From Tubiluchus corallicola (lineage: Eukaryota; Priapulida; Priapulimorpha; Priapulimorphida; Tubiluchidae), in NCBI GenBank assembly GCA_030141605.1, contig JAQGDQ010001577.1:1-33983 (forward strand): a stretch of 33,983 bases of DNA. Direction: 5' to 3'. Numbering within the stretch: the stretch's first letter is position 1; every line of letters begins with the position of its first letter. Shown in pieces: positions 26,585 through 33,983 of this stretch. The notes beneath the pieces are model-generated. The model was given only the letters and a program-made list of their open reading frames with translations, had not been told where the DNA came from and did not search any database. Position numbers and translations under genes: made by a program.

Positions 26585-28015
26585 AATCCTGCAGTGTACA
26601 TGCTCAGCAGAAGCCAGTATTCTATCTTACAGGAAGTGAGCATTGTTCTTGTTTGCAGGAAATCAGCACTGTATGTGCTCAGCAGGCAGAAGTCAGTATT
26701 CTATCTTTCAGGAAACCAGCACAGTACATGCTCAATGGAAGCCAGTATTCTATCTTACAGGAAGTCATCATTGTCCCTGTTTGCAGGAAACCAGCACTGT
26801 ATATGCTCAGCAGGCAGAAGTCAGTATTCTATCTTCCAGGAAATCAGCATTGTTCTTGTTTGCAGGAATCCAGCATTGTATGTGCTCAGCAGTAGCCAGT
26901 ACTCTATCTTACAGGAAGTCATCATTGTCCTTGTTTGCAGGAATCCAGCACTGTACGTGCTCAGCAGGCAGAAGTCAGTATTCTATCTTACAGGAAGTCA
27001 TCATTGTCCTTGTTTGCAGGAATCCAGCATTGTATATGCTCAGTGGAAACCAGTATTCTATCTTACAGGAAACCAGCATTGTCCTTGTTTGCAGGAATCC
27101 AGCATTGTATATGCTCAGCAGAAGCCAGTACTCTATCTTACAGGAAGTCATCATTGTCCTTGTTTGCAGGAATCCAGCATTGTATATGCTCAGCAGAAGC
27201 CATTACTCTATCTTACAGGAAGTCATCATTGTCCTTGTTTCCAGGAAACCAGCACTGTACGTGCTCAGCAGGCAGAAGTCAGTATTCTATCTTACAGCAA
27301 GTCATCATTGTCCTTGTTTGCAGGAATCCAGCATTGTATATGCTCAGCAGAAGCCATTACTCTATCTTACAGGAAGTCATCATTGTCCTTGTTTCCAGGA
27401 AACCAGCACTGTACGTGCTCAGCAGGCAGAAGTCAGTATTCTATCTTACAGCAAGTCATCATTGTCCTTGTTTGCAGGAATCCAGCATTGTATATGCTCA
27501 GCAGAAGCCATTACTCTATCTTACAGGAAGTCATCATTGTCCTTGTTTCCAGGAAACCAGCACTGTACGTGCTCAGCAGGCAGAAGTCAGTATTCTATCT
27601 TACAGGAAGTCATCATTGTCCTTGTTTGCAGGAATCCAGCATTGTATATGCTCAGCAGAAGTCAGTATTCTATCTTACAGGAAGTCATCATTGTCCTTGT
27701 TTCCAGGAAACCAGCACTGTACGTGCTCAGCAGGCAGAAGTCAGTATTCTATCTTACAGGAAGTCATCATTGTCCTTGTTTGCAGGAATCCAGCATTGTA
27801 TATGCTCAGCAGAAGTCAGTATTCTATCTTACAGGAAGTCATCATTGTCCTTGTTTGCAGGAATCCAGCATTGTACGTGCTCAGCAGGCAGAAGTCAGTA
27901 TTCTATCTTACAGGAAGTCATCATTGTCCTTGTATGCAGGAATCCAGCATTGTATATGCTCAGCAGAAGCCAGTATGCTATCTTACAGGAAGTGAGCATT
28001 TATGTTCTCGCGTGT
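26585..28015. repeat. 75/79 bp minisatellite, about 19 copies
   Basis: Unit: GGAATCCAGCATTGTATATG, CTCAGCAGAAGTCAGTATTC, TATCTTACAGGAAGTCATCA, TTGTCCTTGTTTGCA. Units with CAGCAGGCAGAAG are 4 bp longer (79 bp), and long and short units are mixed. Open frames of up to 515 codons on the plus strand shift with each length variant and are not genes. Every unit has a T-rich stretch ending TTTGCAG or TTTCCAG that looks like a 3' splice acceptor on the plus strand. Confidence 0.96.
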
Positions 28016-28318
28016 AACCAGTATTGTCCCTCTTACATGAATTAGACTCTTAACGAAGCATTTATGTACTCAGGTGAAGCCAATAATGTGTGCAAACATG
28101 AAGCCAAAAGTGTGTATTTTATACGATAGTATTCCTGATAATGGACTTTGCCTTTTTTATTGTCTCTTGTAATTATAAAGGTTATCGAGGAATGTACTCA
28201 CAGGGGACCAATATTGCACCTGCACTGCTTTAAAGAAGACAGTTCTGTTTAGTACCAAAGAAATTTCAAGGAAGCCAAAATAACACAGCAAATGCATTGT
28301 ATTTGTTAGGCTCGTCTG
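28016..28318. other. Unique DNA, no gene seen
   Basis: GAAGCCAA occurs three times (about 28075, 28100 and 28272), possibly decayed edges of the array. The minus frame 28157-28369 runs into the miniature element and is not supported. Confidence 0.5.
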
Positions 28319-28716
28319 AATAAGCCTTTTCACAGTTCCAGCGATTGATGATGATCGTGAAAAGGTCAAAGGTCAAGTGTACCAGATAACGCTTTTGTGT
28401 ACACTTGACAGCGCCCTGCAGCCTAAGCCTCGCTGTCATGATAGTAGCAGTTTTAACAGCTAGCTAGAACTTTACCTAGTTCATTTTTTCTATTTCCAAG
28501 CAAGATCCTGCTAGTCTATCACGCCACACACAGATTAATGCATAAAAAAGTAAATTCCACGTAAAACAACTGAAGTTACTGCACTGATGTGGCCGACGAC
28601 TTTGCTTTACCCACACGTCACATGGCGGTTGTAGCTAAAATCCATTCCTGTGGTACACTTAACCTTTGACCTACAACACTGCGCAAGCGCACAACGAAAC
28701 CGTGAAAAGTTTATTG
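28319..28716 (-). mobile_element. Terminal-inverted-repeat miniature element, copy 2 (most complete)
   Basis: Inverted relative to copies 1 and 3. The outer ends AATAAGCCTTTTCAC (28319) and GTGAAAAGTTTATT (28703-28716) are inverted repeats. The subterminal repeats AGGTCAAAGGTCAAGTGTACC (split here as 28363 onward) and ACTTAACCTTTGACCTAC also pair. The length is about 398 bp with no coding capacity. It carries one perfect AGGTCAAAGGTCA at 28363-28375. The target duplication is unclear. Confidence 0.8.
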
Positions 28717-29109
28717 GAGCAACAGAAGGCTTGACTAACCATTCGATTATTTTACCAAGTTACCCGAGCATTTTGATAATGGGAAACAGGTAATTAATGG
28801 AAGTGGATAATGAAGCCGAGAAGCCCTTCTCAATTACCCTGAACAATTCTCAACATTTCTGTTCACATTAGAGAACATTTGCTCAAATAACTATTTACAC
28901 GACATGTAATTCAGACAACGACAGCAGCTTTTTTGTGTGTTTGCAAGGCGAAACCTATATGTCTATAACAGCATGTGTAAGTATTGTAATGATATGTTGA
29001 TAAATATAATCAATATAAACGCCAAAGCAGGAAAACATGGTGGCGCCAAACATGATGAAACTGACAGTAAAAAAGATATAAGTAATGACCCATTTCAGAC
29101 TAATACGTT
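28717..29109. other. Unique DNA, no gene seen
   Basis: A plus open frame at 28937-29119 has no recognisable domain. Confidence 0.5.
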
Positions 29110-29440
29110 TGTCCGCTGACAGCAAACTTGCAAGTGTGAACTTCTTTGTGAAGTTACTGTTGGCAAGTTATTACAAAATGCTTGCCAGTTGCTGTGTGTT
29201 GATTCATACGAGTTACTGTCTAGTGTGAACACGTTACTGTCTAGTGTGAACGCGTTGGCAAGTTACTACAAACTGTTTGGCAGTTGCTGTGTGTCGATTC
29301 ATACGAGTTACTGTCTAGTGTGAACACGTTACTGTCTAGTGTGAATGCGTTGGCAGGTTACTACAGACTGTTTGGCAGTTGTCGTGTGCTGATTCCTACG
29401 AGTTACTGTCTAGTGTGAACGTGTTGGCAAGTTGCTCTCG
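29110..29440. repeat. About 100 bp tandem repeat with internal 24 bp repeat
   Basis: About three copies containing GTTGGCAAGTTACTACAAAC, TTTGGCAGTTGCTGTGTG and CGAGTTACTGTCTAGTGTGA. The last block is itself doubled as ACACGTTACTGTCTAGTGTG in two copies. The first copy (29110-29210) is the most diverged. Confidence 0.88.
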
Positions 29441-29553
29441 ACACTTGTCGCAGTGAATAGAGAAGTGAATGTCAGCTCCTGCTTACTGTTGGAGAGTAAC
29501 TCACATCAAAGATAAATATCTAAGTTAACATTGTAATTCAAATAATAACACCT

Positions 29554-29890
29554 ATAACTTTTTTCATAGTTTCGCTGTGCGCACGCGCAGTTGCTGTAGG
29601 TCAAGGAATAAGTGTACCACAGCAACGCGTCTTAACTACAGCTATCAAATCAGTTCATTAACTTCAGTTGTTTTACGTGGACTTCACTTAATTATGCATT
29701 AGCCTGTGTGTAGAGTGATTTATTAGTAGGATCTTGCTTGGGAACAAGAAAAAATGAATTAAGTAAGGTTCTAGCTAGCTGTTAAAACTATATATTCGTA
29801 TACAATAGCGAGGCGTTGTCAAGTGTACACAAATGCGTTGTCTGGTACACTTAACCTTTGACCTTTTCACGATCATCATCAATCAGGTAC
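29554..29890 (+). mobile_element. Terminal-inverted-repeat miniature element, copy 3
   Basis: Same family and orientation as copy 1. Shared blocks are TTCGCTGTGCGCACGCGCAG, ACTTAATTATGCATTAG, GTAGGATCTTG, GTCAAGTGTACACAAATG and ACTTAACCTTTGACC. The left AGGTCA block is decayed (AGGTCAAGGAATAAG). It lies 838 bp from copy 2 in opposite orientation. Confidence 0.78.
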
Positions 29891-30018
29891 CATTTTGATA
29901 CGACGTGACCACAGTGTCGAACACACGACCTCCCACATGGAAAGCAGACGTGTTACGAATTATACGAAAATTAACAAGACATTTCCCATTCGCGCTTCAA
30001 ACATTTCTGATATTTTCA

Positions 30019-30612
30019 TAACTGTTGTATACATCTGTATGTTTATTAGTACATAGGAATGAAATACTGTTAATTGACTAATCACTCTATACTACCTTGT
30101 GACAGTAGGCTCAGCTAAACTATGAAGCCAGCTCAAGACTTAATACTGGCTAAGGTTTTGATATTTTTTATAACTGTTGTATACATTTGTATGTTCATTA
30201 GTACATAGGAATGAAATACTGTTAATTGACTAATCACTCTATACTACCTTGTGACAGTAGGCTCAGCTAAACGGTGAAGCCAGCTCAAGACTTAATACTG
30301 GCTAAGGTTTTGATATTTTTTATAACTGTTGTATACATTTGTATGTTCATTAGTACATAGGAATGAAATACTGTTAATTGACTAATCACTCTATACTACC
30401 TTGTGACAGTAGGCTCAGCTAAACTATGAAGCCAGCTCAAGACTTAATACTGGCTAAGGTTTTGATATTTTTTATAACTGTTGTATACATTTGTATGTTC
30501 ATTAGTACATAGGAATGAAATACTGTTAATTGACTAATCACTCTATACTACCTTGTGACAGTAGGCTCAGCTAAATGGTGAAGTCAGCTCAAGACTTAAT
30601 ACTGGCTAAGGT
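30019..30612. repeat. 152 bp tandem repeat, four copies
   Basis: Units begin TAACTGTTGTATACAT at 30019, 30171, 30323 and 30475. Copies differ at only a few bases (AAACTATGAAGCC, AAACGGTGAAGCC, AAATGGTGAAGTC), and the first has TTTATT for TTCATT. High identity indicates recent duplication or active homogenisation. Confidence 0.97.
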
Positions 30613-30978
30613 ACTCCATCAAACTAACGGGATTAATCCTGGACACGTCATTTATTTTCTGCTACTTGCAGTTGTTCAGCTGTGAAGATCCATGTCCAAG
30701 AATGAACTTAATGCACGCTGGCAACTATACAAACACGATTATGTAATGAACTCAAAGGACGCCGGTAGGGGTTGTGTACTGAAGTCAAAGTGGGCTTGGT
30801 TTAACATAAGAAGGTTGTATGTCACTGACCTAAATAAATGGCTTCAGTTGGGAGGAGTAGTCTTGTGTGATGGCGTTTAAACGCCATTCACTATTACATC
30901 AATAACCACACAAGGCAGCTAACCGTAGAAATGCAGCAAAAAGCAAATGGTGAAAATGATGCTGAGAACATCACCTAT
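30613..30978. other. Unique DNA, no supported gene
   Basis: A plus open frame 30692-30880 (62 codons, starts MSKNELNARWQLYKHDYV) has no family I recognise. A weak acceptor-like GCTACTTGCAG lies just upstream at about 30661-30671. An unspliced small gene or exon cannot be excluded, but nothing supports it. Confidence 0.4.
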
Positions 30979-31134
30979 CCATCTGCTAGCCACACCCAAT
31001 GTAGCTTTACTAAGCACACATTGTAACAACTCAGGTACTGCCCTAAAGCCAACCAACCATCTGCTAACCACATCCAATGTTGCTTCACTAAGCACACATT
31101 GTATCAACTCATGTACTGCCCTAAAACGATACAT
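30979..31134. repeat. 78 bp direct duplication beside the LINE fragment
   Basis: CCATCTGCTA(G/A)CCACA(C)CCAATGT and CTAAGCACACATTGTA(A/T)CAAC occur at 30979 and again at 31057, two copies in tandem with about 90% identity by eye. Confidence 0.9.
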
Positions 31135-31146
31135 ATACATATATAC

Positions 31147-31486
31147 AGCCTGAAGGCCTCACTCAAGGAGCTCAGCATGAATATTCGCTCAATGGAAACC
31201 CTTGCACAAGATCGCTCAGCATGGCGGAGTGCCATCACCACAAGGGCTAAGACAGCAGAGGCGAAAAGAATTGAGGAGGCAGAGGAGAAGCGCAGGAGAT
31301 GCAAGGCTTGTGACACTGCCCAACAACAGGTCCAAACACCCAGCCTCACCTATGCCAAATGCCAAAGAAGTTTCCAGGCCAGAATTGGCCTAGTCAGTCA
31401 CCTTCGAGCTCATCAAAGGAATGACAACCCCCCCAAACTGACCTTTTATCCCTGTTACTATGGTCATCTTCGATTCGAAGGACGAA

Positions 31487-31488
<2 letters not shown>
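31147..31488 (+). pseudogene. LINE (non-LTR retrotransposon) C-terminal remnant with C2H2-type finger
   Basis: The plus-frame product contains LKASLKELSMNIRSMETLAQ, DRSAWRSAI, a basic helix RIEEAEEKRRR, and KCQRSFQARIGLVSHLRAHQ. The order SLKASLK...LAQDRxxWR, then a charged helix, then a finger of the form C-x2-C-x-R-x-F-x-A-R-I-G-L-x-S-H-x-R-x-H is typical of the end of invertebrate LINE polyproteins. The reverse transcriptase itself is absent, so this is a 5'-truncated copy. The first finger cysteine position reads Tyr (YAKC), so the finger is broken. The frame ends in a (ATC)n tract at 31488-31525, which looks like the simple-repeat tail left by target-primed insertion. Family within LINEs not resolved. 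Confidence 0.82.

Positions 31489-31525
<37 letters not shown>
31488..31525. repeat. (ATC)n microsatellite at the LINE 3' end
   Basis: About 12 CATCATCAT triplets directly after the LINE-derived frame; encodes a serine run only as an artefact. Confidence 0.95.
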
Positions 31526-31699
31526 ATACACATGCATATATACGTGTTTGTTAATTAATGTATCACTTTTTAATCACCTACACTTAAAAAGAGGCCAGTA
31601 TTTGTAGGGACGTGTTCCTGTATGCGTTGTTTATTTAAGTTTCTGATTTGTTAATTATACTTGTGTTTATGTTTGTGAAATAAACCGTTTATTTATTTA

Positions 31700-31815
31700 T
31701 TTATTTATTTATTTTAGTAGTTAATGTGAGTAAAAGTAGGAAGTTACAGGTTTGCTATCAGTAATGATACTAAATATTTGCTTTCACAGCTCCTCTGGGA
31801 AGCTGCAATCATTCA
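31700..31815 (+). repeat. Left arm of a 116 bp perfect inverted repeat
   Basis: From the TTTATTTATTTATTTTAGTA stretch at 31700 to CTGCAATCATTCA at 31815, the sequence is the exact reverse complement of 33868-33983 as far as I can read (116 of 116). It starts inside a (TTTA)n tract (31687-31714) and ends directly against the 42 bp array. Confidence 0.93.
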
Positions 31816-32777
31816 AGCATGCCATGGTGTGTTGGTTACTGTACTAGACCATTCAAGCATGCCATGTGGTGTGTTAGTTACACAACTAGACCATTCAAGC
31901 ATGCATGGGGTGTGTTGGATACTGTACTAGACCATTCAAGCATGCCATGGGGTGTGTTGGTTACTGTACCAGACTTCAAGCCTGCCATGTGGTGTGTTGG
32001 TTACTGTACTGGGCCATTCAAGCATGCCATGGGGTGTGTTGGTGTTACTGTACTAGGCCATTCAAGCATGCCATGGGGGTGTGTTGGTTACTGTACTAGG
32101 CCATTCAAGCATGCCATGGGGTGTGTTGGTTACTGTACTAGGCCATTCAAGCATGCCATGGGGGTGTGTTGGTTACTGTGCTAGGCCATTCAAGCATGCC
32201 ATGGGGGTGTGTTGGTTACTGTACTAGGCCATTCAAGCATGCCATGGGGTGTGTTGGTTACTGTACTAGACCATTCAAGCATGCCATGGGGTGTGTTGGT
32301 TACTGTACTAGACCATTCAAGCATGCCATGTGGTGTGTCGGTTACTGTACTAGACCATTCAAGCATGCCATGGGGTGTGTCGGTTACTGTACTAGACCAT
32401 TCAAGCATGCCATGGGGGTGTGTTGGTTACTGTACTAGACCATTCAAACCTGCCATGGGGGTGTGTTGGTTACTGTACTAGACCATTCAAGCATGCCATG
32501 GTGTGTGTTGGTTACTGTACTAGACCATTCAAGCATGCCATGGGGTGTGTTGGTTACTGTACTAGACCATTCAAGCCTGCCATGTGGTGTGTTGGTTACT
32601 GTACTAGACCATTCAAGCATGCCATGGGGTGTGTTGGTTACTGTACTAGACCATTCAAGCATGCCATGGGGTGTGTTGGTTACTGTACTGGACCATTCAA
32701 GCATGCCATGGGGGTGTGTTGGTTACTGTACTAGACCATTCAAGCATGCCATGGGGTGTGTTGGTTACTGTACTAAA
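31811..32777. repeat. 42 bp minisatellite, about 23 copies
   Basis: Unit: ATTCAAGCATGCCATGGGGT, GTGTTGGTTACTGTACTAGACC (42 bp; 43 when the G run is five long). Variants are AAGCCTGCC, TGTGGTG, GGGCC/AGGCC and GTCGG. The G-rich strand is plus. Each unit contains GCATGC and CCATGG palindromes. Open frames of about 90-120 codons on both strands are artefacts. Confidence 0.97.
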
Positions 32778-33014
32778 CCAGCTAATGCTTGATTCCACAA
32801 GCTATCCTGATATCCAGCCCGTCTAGATAAAAATGGTTCCAAACATCAACATTGAAAAACTAATGAAATTAGACTAATCATTCTTAATGCAATATCTGTC
32901 CTTAAGAAATCTGATTAGTCTATCCAAGGCATCACCCATAATTGTGTACTGGTTTCCCTTAAACATATCATAGATTTCTGCTATTTGCATAAAGTTTTTT
33001 ATACTTGTTAAAGA

Positions 33015-33746
33015 AAAGGCCGGCCAAACATTCTGAGAAGTTGGGCTTATTTCAATATTCGCGAAAAATGTTACAATTATTTAGTAATAAAATCGCAATA
33101 AGTGCCCCGTGTAACTAGTAAAATCACTTTAAAATCACTTCATCACTTCATATTTTCAATGACCATTTTTCTTCCAGTGACGTCATTCGTCTTGAAGAAA
33201 ATTAGCGCACTGTCAATCTTCTTCAACAAGTTTTTTTCAAAAGTCAATTTTTGCAGATAGTCAATTTTATAACACTTTTACGTAAACATTAAGTAAACTG
33301 GAGACGTTTGAATTAGTTCAAGCTGCGCGCACTTACTGAAAGCCACGATGCGCTTACGAAAAGTCACGGAGTCTTCCAGTTACGTCACGAAGTCTTCCAG
33401 TTACGTCACGAAGTCTCCCAGTTACGTCCGCAGCAACCCCCACGCCTGAAAATTTCTACTCAGAGGTAGTATATTTTAAATTTATGCTTTATAGGCAGTT
33501 CTTTGCAAATCTCTTTGTTATATTTTTCTAAGTTTAAGAGACAACAGTGAGATGAAAGTTTAAGTGATAAACCCAACATACTGAGTGACTTGTTCTTTCT
33601 TTTAGCACACCACAAACAGTTTAAGTGATAACAGTAAAATAAACCCAACATGCTGAGTGATTTGTTCTTTCCTTTAGCACACCACAAACAGTTTAAGAGA
33701 TAACAGTAAAATAAACCCAACATACTGAGTGACTTGTTCTTTCCTT
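33015..33746 (+). repeat. Dispersed repeat family, copy 2 (carries TGACGTCA and tandem GTTACGTCA)
   Basis: Same orientation as the copy at 17637. It differs by extra tandem units: CAGTTACGTCACGAAGTCT is repeated about three times at 33377-33428, and the block GTTTAAGTGATAACAG...GAGTGACTTGTTCTTTC is repeated about three times at 33553-33746. The minus open frame 33460-33864 reads through these repeats. The copy lies inside the region bounded by the 116 bp inverted arms. Confidence 0.8.
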
Positions 33747-33867
33747 TTACAATCGAGTTAAATGAGTTCATTTTATAACGGCATAAAAATATAATCAAAA
33801 ACAACTGGCAATAGCGTAAACAATTAACAGTTTTAACAACCATCATGAGATGCAGTGATGACACGTG

Positions 33868-33983
33868 TGAATGATTGCAGCTTCCCAGAGGAGCTGTGAA
33901 AGCAAATATTTAGTATCATTACTGATAGCAAACCTGTAACTTCCTACTTTTACTCACATTAACTACTAAAATAAATAAATAAA
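33868..33983 (-). repeat. Right arm of the 116 bp perfect inverted repeat (reaches the window edge)
   Basis: Exact reverse complement of 31700-31815. The arm may continue past the window because the match is still running at the last base, within ATAAATAAATAAA. Confidence 0.93.

Noticed and set aside
26498-28045. 515-, 450- and 360-codon plus-strand frames
   Set aside because: Translation of the 75/79 bp array; different frames give the same peptides shifted.
30692-30880. 62-codon plus-strand frame starting MSKNELNARW
   Set aside because: No domain, no splice partner and no homology recognised; length is within chance.
33460-33864. 134-codon minus-strand frame with KGKNKSLSMLGLFYC repeats
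   Set aside because: It reads through the tandem part of the dispersed repeat copy 2.

Overview
This is an animal (metazoan) genomic window and not a bacterial one. The only conserved protein-coding signal is a set of short exons joined by GT-AG introns. The rest is AT-rich non-coding DNA filled with tandem repeats plus a few transposon remnants: hAT-type miniature elements, another terminal-inverted-repeat element family, and a LINE 3' end. The composition and repeat style suggest a marine invertebrate, but the phylum cannot be fixed from what is visible.

Gene. On the minus strand, eight consecutive exons between 9127 and 2762 encode the middle of a NEDD4-family HECT E3 ubiquitin ligase of the WWP1/WWP2/ITCH/Su(dx) type. 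In transcription order they are 9127-8978 (segment following the C2 domain), 8229-8008 and 7882-7750 (Ser/Thr/Pro-rich linker), 5840-5745 (WW1), 5623-5443 (WW2 plus Gln/Arg-rich linker), 4439-4385 (short acidic linker up to the first Trp of WW3), 3986-3902 (rest of WW3) and 2890-2762 (WW4). All junctions have GT/AG signals, and the phases chain without a break into 349 open codons. The HECT catalytic exons should lie beyond the left edge. No C2 exon was found to the right of 9127, so the 24.8 kb up to the right edge is either one very large intron or contains exons I could not recognise.

Repeats. By rough summation about 40% of the window is minisatellite DNA in at least 16 separate, unrelated-looking arrays: 1-2515 (22 bp), 4567-5385 (40/80 bp), 6679-7621 (16 bp), 9338-9720 (about 27 bp), 9976-10256 (118 bp), 11371-12069 (78 bp), 12537-13000 (about 35 bp), 13889-15210 (44/88 bp), 15589-15790 (GA), 18725-20937 (52 bp), 21530-22650 (52 bp), 25868-26249 (47 bp), 26585-28015 (75/79 bp), 29110-29440 (about 100 bp), 30019-30612 (152 bp) and 31811-32777 (42 bp). 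Nearly every long open reading frame in the window is an artefact of these arrays.

Mobile elements. A 310 bp hAT-like element (12070-12379) with a perfect 8 bp target duplication sits inside the 78 bp array. A 599 bp element with degenerate hAT-like ends lies in the WW3/WW4 intron. A family of about 340-400 bp elements has three copies (8529, 28319, 29554) whose inverted ends carry nuclear-receptor-like DR1 motifs. A second dispersed repeat (17637 and 33015) carries a perfect cAMP-response-type palindrome in both copies. A LINE 3' fragment lies at 31147-31488. Finally, two identical 116 bp arms in inverted orientation (31700-31815 and 33868-33983) enclose a 2.3 kb block at the right end.
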